From Serinus canaria (lineage: Eukaryota > Chordata > Aves > Passeriformes > Fringillidae), in the NCBI RefSeq assembly GCF_022539315.1, contig NC_066317.1, forward strand, positions 54,907,179-54,971,178: a stretch of DNA of 64,000 nucleotides. The letters run 5' to 3'. Below the pieces are notes generated by a model. The model had not been told where the DNA came from. It ran no database searches and saw only the letters and a list, made by a program, of their open reading frames with translations. A program made the position numbers and the translations under genes. The stretch's first letter is position 1. Every line of letters starts with the position of its first letter. Positions 11,913 through 24,563 of this stretch are shown here, in pieces.

Positions 11913-13756
11913 GCCTTTTAAAAAAGTTTGGGTTTTTTTTTGTTTTAAAGTTTAGACAAAATTGTATTACTCATTATGCAATAATGGAAAAGTAAGGAAA
12001 ACCTTTTCAAAGTATCTATGCTTTGGCAGCTACACCTCATTTTGGTTTTTTGTTTTGACAATTTCTCAGTTCCACATTTTATTATTTCCTTAAACATTAC
12101 ACAAACATTTACACAGGATCCAAAACCTAAACAATCCATTGGATTTAGGAAACAAAATGCACTTGTAATGTTCAATTTATCATATGAAACAAAAATTTCA
12201 AAACATTCAAGCAAGGTTCAAAAAACGTTGCCCAAAAACATTCAATATGCTTAGGTAGAAAATATTTCCTTTCAAAAGTAACATGTTCACTGGTCCTCAC
12301 ACATACCTTTAGAGCAAGTAACAACACCAGAACTTTTAAACTAATTCTACCCAGCTCTGTAAGGGAATTTGAGTTTTCTATAAGTGCAAGTAGCAAACAG
12401 ACAAGTGACTCCATGTAGACCTAGTTATGGAAGGACAAAAACTTATTGCTCACCCAGGCAGAAATCTTCAACTGGTGAATACTCCTGCATTATGGAAAAA
12501 AGTTTGACAGAATTCCCTTTTTCTGGCCTCAGCTGTTCCATTCCCATCCACTATAAAATAAAACCTATTAGTTAACTCTACTGCAGACTCCTTGATTGTT
12601 TGATTATTTCATGATGACTGTCCTTTTTGGAGCAGTCTGTTTGGGGAAGAAGCCTCATTCCTAGCATGTCTTACTTGTCTTCTCAATTGTCCAGCTGGTT
12701 TCAGGTGCTGTAACACCAGAGCTGCTCAGGCTGCCATTGTCCTTGGAAGATTTTATACTCGTTTCTGAAAACACAACAATAATGTTTTTTCTTCCATTTT
12801 TTTGAAGGTGCATGCTGTCTCGAGTTGTTCTCTAAGCTGTAAGACCACAGTAAAATCTGCACCATGTAACTTTATGTTTCTTGATGAATTAGTCCCTCTC
12901 TTGCACTATTCCTCATCTCTTGCCTTTACCTTCCAAAACACAAAACACATACTAAATTGTGATGTTCAACAAAGCCAGGTGGTTTGGGTTTTTTTTCATT
13001 GTGGTATCAACTCAAGAAACTGAGTTACTAATTTCGCAGAGAGGACGTCAGCTAAGTTACTGACACTGTTAATAATCCTTCAGCAATTCCTCAGAAAACC
13101 TTGGTTTCATTAAACATGAAGTAGTTTTCACACAGTGCACTGAAACAGAAGAGAGCTCTTCATCTTACTGACACACAAGAGATATCCAAAATACTCCAAG
13201 GGGAGACAGTAAACACAGATTAACTTTGATAGATCTTTGCAATGGGACTATTGATACACAGTGCAGTAATTTTGATTGCTAAAACACAAAATTCAATCAT
13301 CCATGTTCTTTTTTGATAATAAAGGTCACACACACTGTAATCACATCAATTTTTACTTGGCTTATCAGTTTTCTCAAAAAAGAACAGAGGTAGATAAGGA
13401 GAACAGTCAGTAGGTAAGAATAAAAAAATAGAGCAAAATGGCAATTTAAAAAATTGCATTAGGTGCAAAGAATTTTTTTTTTATCTGCTACTAAGACATA
13501 ACTAAATAAAGGAAATGCCACAAATATTTGTCTTATTTTAGAGAAAAAAAATTATCTCAAACAGCTCAATGAATAAAAACATGGCTGAATAGTTCTAACA
13601 ACAGCAGGTTTTTCAGCAGGTAATGTTATCTAGTTTAAAGAGGAAAAACCCAAGCAGTTTGAGAAGTGTCTACTACTGACAAATAAAAATAATTTAAATA
13701 GCAAACAAAAGCAAGGGACAGAAGAATCCTCAAGTAGCATTTAATTGCAAAGGACA

Positions 13757-13805
13757 TTTCAAGGATTTTTTATATTTTTTTTTCAAGGATTTTTTAATAT
13801 ATTTT
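13757..13805. repeat. Imperfect tandem duplication, about 24-25 bp unit, 2 copies
   Basis: Unit 1 (13757-13780) and unit 2 (13781-13805) both start 'tttcaaggattttttа'-like: a TTTCAAGGAT word followed by a T-rich and AT part. They differ by a small indel in the AT part. This is probably replication slippage in a T-rich tract. Confidence 0.85.
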
Positions 13806-16210
13806 CCCAAAGAAATCCTTTGCAAAGTTGTGTTTCAGCATCAAGTTCACAATCAACTATTTTATACTGAATACAGTACCAATCAAGTTCAACATCAGCT
13901 CAGCAATTCACTGTGACTAGACTAAGGAATGCAAATGCCATTAAGTGTCCTTCAAGTCTTATGTTAAGCTTGAGCACCAAATGCCTTTGTTGTTCTTCTA
14001 GGGTATTACCATTAGTATGGAAGGGTTAATAGCAGAGGCTGATGATTGTTTAAAAATTCACATTACCAAAGTGGATTACATTGCATCTACTGAGGGGATC
14101 AACAATGTAAGCCTACACTAAGCCATTATTGCAGAAACAAAGCTTGCATTTTAAGCCTTTGGAAACAAGCATAAAATGGACAAAAGAAAAAATTCTTCTG
14201 ATGTAAGAACAAGGCAAACACTACATGCTTTTCATACAGAATCACATTTTCAGAGCCATACAGAATACATGAAAATGGTCAAATAGTCTCCCCTAAAAGC
14301 TCATCATGAACTCCTGACAAGCTCAGCTAACTTGAAGAAGAGGACAAAATGGATAACTGTAAGTGATCAAATGGTATAAAGGAAGTCTTGTCTTCTCTTT
14401 TATTCTAGTCACATCAAGATTAATTATTTTGAATTTAGGAATGACTACCAGAAGAATCAAGTATGCTTGTTAAAGGCTGAGGGTTTAGATCCTTAGTTCA
14501 ATGCTTGACGTTCAAAGGCTCTAAGAGCTGCAAATTTCTGTTAAGGTCAGTGAAATCTGAGGTTTCTCAACACATTCATTTATCTGGTCAGTTCTAATTC
14601 AAACCTCATTCATTTAAGTTTGAAAATACAAATAGAATCCTCTGGCCTTTTTTCCACACTTCCTCTTATGCTCTCTGAACCCAGCACTAAAATTTATCTT
14701 ATCATACAAAATTAAAAATTAACAAATCCCAAGATGAATGCTTTGTAATCCAGAATGCTACCCCAGCTAGTTTCTAAGTACCTCTTTTCAAACACTCTCC
14801 TATGGATGAAGATGCCTATTGCTGTTTCCAGTTGTAAATATAAGAGTTCAAGTTTTCTGACACAGTATTAAGCAGAGTAAAACATTCTAATGCTATGAAA
14901 GTAAATTAATAGGATATATTTAGGAGTAAATCACTGCATGTGCTATCTGTATTACAGAAAACACCCTTTTTTCAGAAACCCTATGCTTCAGCAGAGAAGA
15001 TTATTTTATATTAATAGCATGAAACAGCTTATTTTAAACCCCCAATGCTAAGCTTCTTCAGAACCCAACTAAACAGGAAAGCATTATTCAACATTTCCAC
15101 AAGTTATACTTCTAAATATATCTTGCTTTTGTTTTAATTCTGCCATGATGAACTGAAATTGGATCAGCTACTGAAAAGCTGTGCAAATTAATACTTAACA
15201 TTAATCATACTTGAAGCAGACTACTGCAGACAGGTTCTGTTTTCTGAAGTGTTTTTAAACTGTTAACAGGAACAGAATTTATGACATTTGTCTTCTCTGT
15301 TTACTTTAAAAAGAGCATCATTATTTAAATTATCCTTTTTACGACCACAGAAGTTCACATAGAAGTATGATAAAGTTCACACACAGAACAATAATTTTTC
15401 TAGAACAGGAAAAATTAATTCAGTCAATTTTATTAGTTCTTAGAGGTTTATTTGCAAGACTCAGACTGAGTACTGCCATCTATTTTTTAAACTTGGCAAA
15501 TAATTTAAACAAAGGTAGAAGATCTTTATACCAACTTCAGTTCCAAAGCTCTTTAAATTAGGATTATCAAAGTATCTCCTGTAACATTTTGCATCTCTGG
15601 CTTTGGATCTTCTCAAGGATAGAAGACAACAGAACTGAGTTCCTTCCACATTGTCACCAGAGTTTTATGTTCTAGCAAGTTGGAAGAGAGACATGTTTCT
15701 CAACATTTTTCCTCCTCCCACCCATGATAAGGTGTCTTGACCACATTTTCTCCTTCCCCCAGTTTAAAAGCTGATCTTCATCTTGTATTTACAATATATA
15801 TATCCAGATTTGTCTTTTTTCTGCCTGATATCTTTTTTTCTTCTTCAAGGGAGGGGAATGGATACAGCTGCATTTATAAGTCTACTTTTCTCGCATTCAG
15901 GATGCTGCAATATTTTCTTAAAATATGTTAGCTCTTCCTGAATTTAAAAACATATTTATCAGAACAGCAAAAATATTAATAACAAAGAATAAAAACTGTT
16001 ATGCAGGAAGATGATATGCAAGTAAATTTCTTTAAAATATATTGTGCACCTAGCTACCTACTGATGAGATAAATATTAACTGTGAGAATAATGTACTTAA
16101 AAAAATGGGAAAGGCAGAATACAACCTCTGTGATTTGGTTTCATTCCATGGGCTTAGATCTCATAGCTCAGAACAGTCTCACACTTGAAGCACACAGCAA
16201 ACAAATTTAT

Positions 16211-16241
16211 AAAAAAAGAAAAGAAAAAGAGAAAAAAGAGG
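16211..16241. repeat. A/G-rich low-complexity tract
   Basis: Thirty-one bases composed only of A and G, with A runs separated by single G bases. No function is implied. Confidence 0.85.
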
Positions 16242-17182
16242 TGATTTCTTAAAAGTTTTTAGCAAGTGATAGGAGAAAATTTGCCTACACTTTTGTTTTT
16301 CTTTTGTTCTTGCTACATTTTCTAAAAAAACTGAACAGAAAAGAGGAAACTCGCTGCAATAGCCAAGAGCATATTTTCTGACACAGAATCAGTTCTTTGC
16401 CCTATGAACCACTGTGACATCTCATATGTAGTACACTTATAAATAGACCAAGAATGGTCACTGACACTGACCTGATATCCTCATTTCTCTGATTACTAAT
16501 ACACTCTATGCTGTAAAGCTACTCAGAAATTTTTGCAAGCAAAAACTCAAAAAAAAGTAACAAGGAAAGAGAAATCATAAAGGGTCTATATTCCAATAAG
16601 TAGGAGCTGAGATGCAGAAACACAACATTGCTCCAGAAGAAAAATACCTGAGCTTGGCTTTTAAGGACATGTTTTGGACACAATCATGTATAACAGAAAA
16701 GGGATAGTACCCAGCATTTCTTGGCAATTATGTCTTAATAAACATAATTTCCTCCACAATATCTTTTCATATGTAGCTTAGAAGGCTTAAAAGCTTACAT
16801 CCAGGGATCTTCAGTGATCCCATTCTGTTCCTCTGAACAGGATGCACTAGGAACAATGGCAAGAGACAGCAAGAGGCTCTGCAGGGAGCTGCTGCCTGCC
16901 TCTTTGATACTCCCCTTTATGCTAGCCCTCTTCAATACACCTGAGTCCTGTTCTTTTGTCTTTAAGCAGCATGTTAACTTTCTCCAAGTAACACAGAAAA
17001 GCCTAAAGTATTCCTGTAATCATTTTAAGATTCACCAAGTCTTTTCCCTTCTTGTCTCAATTCTATTGCATTCACTAATCTTTAGTTATTTAACAAAAAA
17101 AAAATCAATTTTATTAAAATTAAAAATATCATTAAAATGTAATTTTCTACTAGAGCAATTTCCATTCATCTGACATTAAAAC

Positions 17183-17269
17183 ACCATTGTATTAGGATGC
17201 TTTTTTCCTCAAAGTGTTCCTACCATTGTATTAAGATGTTTTTTTCCTTGAAGTGTTCCTACCATTCTT
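17183..17269. repeat. 39-bp tandem duplication plus partial third copy
   Basis: Unit 1 is 17183-17221 and unit 2 is 17222-17260, both starting 'accattgtatta' and ending 'aagtgttcct'. They differ at about four positions. A third copy begins at 17261 (accattctt) and fades. The similarity shows a duplication old enough to carry substitutions but much younger than the CR1 copies around it. Confidence 0.93.
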
Positions 17270-19018
17270 TAAAATTATTTTATTTTATGAATAAACATAC
17301 CCCTCTTTCCTAACTTCTTTCAATCAGAAGTAGAACTGGCATGTAGGAGTAATACAGATTCCTCTTTTGCACCTCAATGAAATAATTAATTGCTACAAGG
17401 GCAAGAAGAAAGGCCAAAACTATTTTCAACAATAGCAAGAGGATGTAAAATTAAACTTTCATTCATGTTAGGGAAGTGTGACTGAACTTAATATGCTCAT
17501 CTCTGAAGGATGTGTGGGTGAGTATACATCTTGCATACCAGAAAGAGATGGATGAAGCACACTTCTGTGGGAAAATGCATACACTGTCTATTTTTCAGAT
17601 ACCTATCAAATATGTCCTATTATTTCTTTGAACTAGAGAATGTTCCATCTGCTGAACTGGCAACAGTGTGAAAAGGAACCCACTGGGCTTTGTTAATGCT
17701 CAGCACACCAACTGATCTGATAGCTGGAAAAAGAGCAACAAGCTCCTCCACAGGCCTCAGCATAGAGAAATACAAGTCCTACATGACAAACTGTCTTTGA
17801 AATGAAAAACTGAATTGTGAAGATTGTAAATAATACAGACAAAATCAATCAAGACACATTGCAAGGCAGAAGGACAAAAAAACCCCTTGTATTGCTGATA
17901 GATCCCTTGGCACAAGGCACTGAACTAACTCAATAAAGATAACGAACAGAAACAACTCCAGCATGACTCTTTCTGGTACCTACAGATCAAACTGGCAAGA
18001 TGGCAGCAAAAAGAATAGGATGGAAATAACCACAGTATCCCCAAGTCTAAGGAGTTTCCCCTCTTGACCCCAGTTAGCACCTGACCATGACTACAAGCTG
18101 GAACATGCACTGTCCTGTGGGATGAAGGGAAGTCAGGGAAGCAAAGGGTATCCCTTCAGCTAAGAACATCTTCCTACTCTAAGCTCAGAGTCTGGTGAAA
18201 AGAAGACTCCAGCCCCATCCTGGTTGGTGTGTCCTTGCCAAAAATCTAAGGAAGCATTCATAACACAGAGGTTTTCCATACTGCCTCATCTCAAGTTCTG
18301 CCTAGAGATGCATGAGTTTAGGACTTTGGTTCATAGTACACACATGTATTTAAATAATTATGCACTGAAATGATACAATAAATACAATTGCTAAGTAAAC
18401 ACTGAAGAAAATAGAAACAGTGCTAGCACATTTAATCACTGATAAGTGATTTAATCAAGTGCAGCAAATTTCAATTATTTTATTTCAATATACAGTATAC
18501 AGAAAAAAAATATGCCAGCAAAGGTAAAAATCTTCTCAGTTCATATTAACTTTGAACTTTATCAGAACTCAAGTAGGAGTCCAAAGCATTAAACAAAAAC
18601 TCAAGTCATGCTGTTCCAAACCACAGAATAGAAAACCAGCAGGAGAAAAAAAAAAATCAGCATCTCTTTCACCCTCTTCAGTTCAAGCTGATTAAATTCT
18701 ATAGTATTTCAAACAGAATTATATTTTGATCAAGAAATACAGAATTCTCGATAGAGACATATTACTACTAAAGGGGAGGAAAGACATGCCCTGATCATGC
18801 CACAGTACTTAATTTTACTGAATTATTACAAAGGGTAAGAAAGCAGACATTAATAGCTCGGCAGAAGAAATTAGGACAAATCCTGAAGAGGGTATGTAAT
18901 TTATGCACTTGAACTTTCAGTGAATAAGTAGCCTCTTTAAAGTCTGTATGGACAGGGAATGAAACTGAAGCACTGGTTGGCCATGAAGGTCATCAGCACC
19001 TGCCTGGGCACAGCCAGG

Positions 19019-19058
19019 TGAAGCAGTTTCCTACTTGAAGCAGTAGGAAACTGCTTCA
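19019..19058. repeat. Perfect 17-bp inverted repeat with 6-base loop
   Basis: The left arm 19019-19035 (tgaagcagtttcctact) is the exact reverse complement of the right arm 19042-19058 (agtaggaaactgcttca), with loop 19036-19041 (tgaagc). Pairing stops abruptly at both ends, and neither flank extends the stem. The loop repeats the first bases of the left arm, so part of the sequence can also pair as cttgaagcag (19034-19043) with ctgcttcaag (19051-19060). The stem is short for a microRNA precursor, and a perfect short stem is more typical of a template-switch event. Confidence 0.95.
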
Positions 19059-20089
19059 AGTTCCATGTTGCTCTGCTAAAAGCAAAAGGCCCCTCTGATT
19101 TATCCTACAAATTCTCTGATTGCTTTACATTCGTGGGCAGGATTCAACAAAATTTAATAAAACTCTCTTGGTTTGATTTTATATTCTGCAATCAGTCTTA
19201 AATTATAAAACACTTATAGAAAACAATTTTCAGTAAAGCAACACAAAGTATTACTCCTGAAATATGGTTCTAGTCTGAACAACAATGGTACTCAGACACT
19301 CCAAAGAGATGGTGAATAAATAGTTACTTTGCTTGTTATTTTGCCTTCATAAAACAAGTCTTCATTACAAACATACTTTATAATGGCGTTGTATAAGCAA
19401 CAAATAAAATGTGATTCAACTTGACAAAAATGTAAACATTTAATTAAAATAGATGAGTTAATCACAAAACAAGATTACTTACATAATGTAAAAAGATAAA
19501 GTAAATCATTAGACTATAAATAAATGTACAAAACTCGTGTTCACACATGCTATTCCCAGTGCTTCCCTTTTAATATTCATGGTAGGGTTGTTCACCATGA
19601 GGACTGATTCAGTTAAAAAAAAATTCCATCTTCAAATTTCACTGCTTTAAGACATTACACAAAGTAAAATGAATAGCTTAACATTTTGAAGCCTCGTCTT
19701 ACTCACACTGAAACTCCTCCAATTCAAAACTATTCTAATTAGGCACTTACTGTTTAACATAAAAGAATCTCTGAACTTCAAACAGAGGCATCTGCCAAAA
19801 AAAACGGATAGTGTTTAAAAAACCAAACCGCCTTCAAGTATTAGTGTTTTTACAGCAGTCCTTAGATGGTTTTAATCAAAATTCTTGCATCAGACTGATT
19901 ATGTGAGTTTTTTCATACGTATATAGTAGAGCTAACCATTTTTTACTTTCTTCTCTTTTCAGCTTTTATATTTTTCCCTAATTTTTTTGAGCTGCTTAGC
20001 CTTTGCACATGATGTTGTCAAAAACTCACTGCTTCCATTTGTGTGTTCTCTTCAGTTTTATGCTATAATAATTAAATATAAATTGACTT

Positions 20090-20121
20090 GTGACAATATT
20101 CACTAGTGACAATAGTCACTA
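20090..20121. repeat. 16-bp tandem duplication
   Basis: The copies 20090-20105 (gtgacaatattcacta) and 20106-20121 (gtgacaatagtcacta) are adjacent and differ at one base. Each also contains a small GTGA...TCAC inverted pair. Confidence 0.95.
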
Positions 20122-20518
20122 GTACTCCTGAAAATTTCTGTCACATGTTAATTGACTCTAACATGGTAAAGGAACATAAAACCACACTTAAGTGTTCAGA
20201 GATGCTGCATTTCCTGAAATACAATGAACACTGCGTTTGGATGCAGACACATTTGTACATACATTTGTGAAGGCAATATTTTGATTGTAATAGTGGTTTT
20301 AGTCATGCAATGAACATTACAACTACCTTTTAAGTTCTTAGATTTGTAAGAACAACTATCTGGCTCTTTCAGTAATTATACACTCCAACAGAGTCAATGC
20401 ATTACCTGGCTGCTGGCCACACATGCCAAGAGAAAGACTCCTATTCCAAAGTTACAGTAATTGCTATACATCTCTCAATATTTCAGTGCATCTGCATATT
20501 TGGAGTGTAAAGATCTGC

Positions 20519-21238
20519 AGACTGTGCAAATTCTGCATTTGGTGGAGGCAACCCCCAGTATAAATACAGGCTGAGGGATGAAGGGATTGAGAGCAGCCCT
20601 GCAGAGAAGGACGTGGGGTACTGGTGGGTGAAACCAGCAATGTGACCCAGGAATGTGCACTTGCAGCCCAGAAAAGCAACAGTAAAAGTAGCAGGACTGA
20701 GTTTGAGGAGACAATTCTGCCCCTCTGCTCCATTATGGAGAGACCCCCACCTGGAATCCTCACTACAGGAAAAACAGACTTGTTAGAGCAGGTCCAGATA
20801 GGAGGGTAACAAAGTCCACCAGAGGGATGAACACCTCTCCTATGATGCCAGGCTGAGGGAGGTGGGGGTGTTCAGCCTGGAGAAGAGAAGGCTGCAGGCA
20901 GACGTAATTGCTTCTTTTCAGTTCTTCCGTATGAAAGATGAAGATTGACTTTTTAGTAGTGCCTTCAGAAACAGGACAAGGGTAATGGTTTTAAACTGAA
21001 AGACTATAAATTCAGAGTAGTCTGAAGGAAGAAATTTTTACAGTGATGGTGGCAAAACACTGGAATGGGATGCTCAGAGACGTGGTAGATTTCTGGTGGA
21101 TTCTGGAAATGTTTCAGATCAGACTGGAGAGGGCTCTGTGAAATCTGATCTAGCCAAAGATGTCCTGATCATTGCAGGGGGGTTGGACTAGATGACCTTT
21201 AAAGGTCCCTTTCAAGCCAAACCATTCTGTTATTCTAC
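20519..21238 (+). mobile_element. CR1 LINE 3' half (end of ORF2, 3' UTR and 3' terminus)
   Basis: The copy starts downstream of the RT catalytic box and follows CR1 through 'gtataaatacaggctg' near 20559, 'gattgagagcagccctgc' near 20585, 'gttcagcctggagaagag' near 20870 and 'gggtaatggttttaaactg' near 20980. It ends with the complete 3' terminus: 'gttggactagatgacc' near 21183 and 'aaaccattctgttattct' at about 21219-21236. Indels and stops break the reading frame. The intact 3' end and lost 5' part are the usual signature of incomplete target-primed reverse transcription. A second CR1 tail in the opposite direction starts 190 bases downstream. Confidence 0.92.
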
Positions 21239-21427
21239 AATGGACAGAGCCAAAAGGATTCTAGGCACATATATCCAGCAAGAGCCTGGCCCTCTATAAA
21301 CCAATGACAAATAGCACTCATGTTCCAGGCATGCAAATTACCACAGCCTACAAATGGTCAAAAGTAAATTTCTGTGTTAACAGCTCCACAAGAATTCCAC
21401 CTGATAAAACTGAATTTGTCAGTTGAG

Positions 21428-21545
21428 AACACAGAATCACAGAGTCACCCAGGTCAGAAAAAACCTCTAAGATCATCGAGTCAAACATCTGACCGATCAC
21501 CACAGGTCATGGCACAAAGTGCCACCTCCAGCCACCAAGCACAGA
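21428..21545 (-). mobile_element. CR1 LINE 3'-terminal fragment, minus strand
   Basis: On the + strand this reads as a reverse-complemented CR1 end: 'acagaatcacagagtcaccc' at 21431, then a run of words close to 'aaaacctctaagatcatcgag' and 'tcaaacatctgacc'. This is the variant of the CR1 tail whose sense reading is 'ctcgatgatcttagaggtc'. Similarity fades after about 21545, though faint resemblance may continue to about 21595. With the neighbouring + copy it forms a tail-to-tail pair. Confidence 0.85.
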
Positions 21546-23419
21546 GACAGAGCCACCCTCTTTCTCCTCTGGAGTTCCCACTGCCCAGACAGAGTTGCAC
21601 TATCTGTGACTGCAGTATCAAAACCACTATAAGTAACTGTAATCACAAGAACAATCTGTTGAAGAAAAAGACTGGAATAAACAACAAAATGAAACACTGT
21701 GTTTATCTAGACAGTATTTACATATTTTTCTTTTTTTCTTTTTTATTTAAAGAACTTAAAATGTCTTATCAAGTTGATACACAACACTACATGGCCCAAA
21801 GATACATATCCATTTACAGGTTTCAGCAATAAAAAACATCCACATCTGTGCTCATGACCATAGAAACAAAGCATTCTCATGTAAAACAGGAATAAAGGAA
21901 AATTTTGGCATAAGAATGACAGTTCATTTTTTCATTCCCTTAAAACCTTCTAAAAATTCAGATTACCCTTCATGTATGTCCTTATTTGAATTGTTATCTC
22001 TACAGCACTACAAAAGTGAGGATTTTCAACCAACATAATTTGAAGGCAGCACTTTTTAAAGTAAACTGCATTTAAAATGAAAAAAAGCATGCAAATTTCT
22101 GCAGATAGGGATATAGAATCTCTAGCATGTGGCAGAGAAGGCTTGAGACCAAAGCAGACATATAACCTGCTCTCAGAAGGCTTAAAGACTTTGGTGTTAC
22201 TAATCTTACTCATCCAAAAAAACAGATGCAGATCAAAGATTCACCTGGCAGAGAAATGGCGAGTATTCACTGAGATCTGCAAATATTCATCCACTTGTGT
22301 AATTTCAGCAATTTGAAATAATTTGATGGGGGACATATATTTAGCTGTGAGAAAACAGTCATATTACAAGATAGCGTTACTATAATTGCTCAGACTTCCA
22401 CAAATTATTTCTATAACTACACCAAAACTTTATAGCAAAGCCTCATGTACATACATTTTTTCACTGTCAAATACAAGTGAAAGCAATCTCTGAAAAATAC
22501 ATATATTTCTTGTAATATTTCCATTAATATTATGAGCCCAAATAACTACATCCTATCAGCATATAATTTCAATTTGTTCCTACTGACAAAGGTGCAAAGG
22601 GTCAGTTTGCAATGCAACTCCAGCTGGGATAAACACTTTATATAAGCTACAACTTCACAAGAAAATATCACCCTATAGTACCTGAGGATGCCTAACTGGA
22701 GTGACACCAGGCAGAAAAGGCACTGTTCTCAGCCTTTCTGTCAACTCAAATCTCCTAAAATGTGCAACTAAGCTATTTTCTCCTGGCACTGAGAGGGGTT
22801 TATCATTAAGAGTGGCATTTACTACACAACTCTGCTGGCACCAGGATATCCAAATAGTACCAGAATGTACCCCCACATAATTTGGATTACACCTAAAAAT
22901 TTTGGATTAAGATACCAAAATATGTTCAGTTCAAGTCAATGCAATTTAACCAGACACACCTCTTGCAAAATACTATCATCTAATCTGGCAAGCTGGATAA
23001 ATCAATGGACCAAATTGATTCTGAATTTTCTTGTGTGGTCCTAAGCACCACCTTTTCACACAAAACCTCTTTTTTAGTAGGGGAGAATCAATATTATGAC
23101 AAATTCCCATTTGTCAAGTCCTGCTAGGAGATGTATCCATTTTCCAGGCATGAATCCACTGGGACTGCTTGTTAACCGTGGCAACTCTGGTGGTCTAAGC
23201 AGGTAACACATCAACTTGCCTACTACTTAAATTAGTTGTTTTTTACAAATGTTTCCACTAACAAAAAAATTAGATAAAGCCAATGCATTTGTGTGTAGTT
23301 AAAAACACTTTCCTAAGGGTGGAAATTCAATACTTGAGAGGCAAAGGTACCCTGAAGTTAGCTTGGTAACACAGAAGAGATAAAGTCAGATGGCCTTTCA
23401 AAGGGCCCAGATCTTTCTT
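21546..23419. other. No recognisable gene (AT-rich unique sequence)
   Basis: No interspersed repeat, coding or RNA signal was recognised, apart from possible faint CR1 resemblance in the first 50 bases. Confidence 0.5.
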
Positions 23420-23595
23420 TGTGTGTATATATTATGAAATTATTATATTATATAGATATAATATATAACATATAAATTGATATATAGTATTTTATTATAG
23501 ATATTACATTATATATTATATGATGTATATTATAATATATATTTATATTTCAATTATATATTATAACTATATACTATATAAATTATACAGATTGA
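23420..23595. repeat. AT-only low-complexity / cryptic TA repeat tract
   Basis: About 170 bases are made almost wholly of A and T, with many TATA, ATATA and TTATA words and self-complementary stretches such as 'attatattatatagatataa'. It is not a clean microsatellite. It can form fold-back structures and is prone to length change. The 65-codon open frame that starts here is a product of this composition. Confidence 0.9.
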
Positions 23596-24549
23596 AGCTG
23601 AGAATCAGATCTGTGTGCAGATGCTTAAGTCTTTATACTTTGGTCAAGTCCATTTACCTACCTCACAAAAGTAAACCAGGCCTCAAAGTGATTTATTACT
23701 GTTACCTACATCAATAAGATGGATGCTGTGAGGCTGAGGTTGCTTCTAGGCTGAAAATCCAGGGATGAAAGGCACAGCATAAGTGCAAAGTAGAGCAGCT
23801 TAATTAAGTGTTCAGTGTAAAAGCTATCCTGGTCTTTGAAAAACTATCTTTTGCTTTGAAACATGTGAATATCAACTCATTTCTGTATTAACTGGCTCTG
23901 CACAGTTATCCCACAGCACCATAAAAATTCCAGATGTGATACAGTACTTATATTTAGAAACAGCACCCTTTGTCAAGAAAATGGCATTTCCAATTTTGGA
24001 AGGAAAAATTACTTTGATATAGCATTAATAGGACTGCTTATATTAAGAGAGTGATAACATATGAAGGTACACACATAATGGTCTAACTCATTCATGTGAG
24101 CAAAATAAACTGCAATTTAAATACAAAACTTGTCAGCTGGTGCTGAGAGATGATGGGAGCTGCTGCCTACTTTTGAAGTTAGCACAAATCAAGTGTCAGG
24201 CTGGGTCTCAGTCTCTGATTTCTGATGTCCTTTTTTCAGTGATGCTATTTAAAGAGCATTAAAAGGTTTTGAGGGGAGAAGAAGGGAAACACTTCACCTT
24301 TTCTGTAAATCCTTAGGCATTATAAAAAACTTCAAACACCTAATTTCATACAGAATCCCAGATATTTAGCTATTTCTTAGACATATTAAAAAAGCACCAA
24401 CCCTTTCAATTCCTAAAAAAATACGGCAAGACACTCTACCTAGTGATTCTATTTCTAACTCTGCATCTGCATTTTGGCTTGACTATAACAAATTTCTCCT
24501 CATAAAATTCAAGATGGCCTTCTTCCAAAACTACTTTAAGAAAAAAGGG

Positions 24550-24563
24550 AAAAAAAAAAAAAA
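24550..24563. repeat. Poly-A run (14 A)
   Basis: Fourteen consecutive A bases follow 'aaaaaaggg'. No retrotransposed body was recognised upstream, so it is not assigned to a processed pseudogene. Confidence 0.9.

Larger units (their letters stand above)
11913..17182. other. No recognisable gene (AT-rich unique sequence)
   Basis: About 5.3 kb without a recognised interspersed element. It contains a short tandem duplication at 13757-13805 and a purine-only tract near 16211-16241. Open frames are short; the longest is 119 codons at 16814-17173. Confidence 0.5.
17270..20515. other. No recognisable gene; contains a perfect hairpin and a small tandem duplication
   Basis: Unique AT-rich sequence. 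The 19019-19058 hairpin and the 20090-20121 duplication are listed separately. No coding or RNA gene signal was recognised. Confidence 0.5.

Noticed and set aside
19019..19058. MicroRNA precursor
   Set aside because: The stem is only 17 bp, perfect, and stops sharply; real precursors have longer, imperfect stems.
20816..20832. CTCF-like word (ccaccagagggatg)
   Set aside because: It is ordinary CR1 sequence and has a mismatch in the core.
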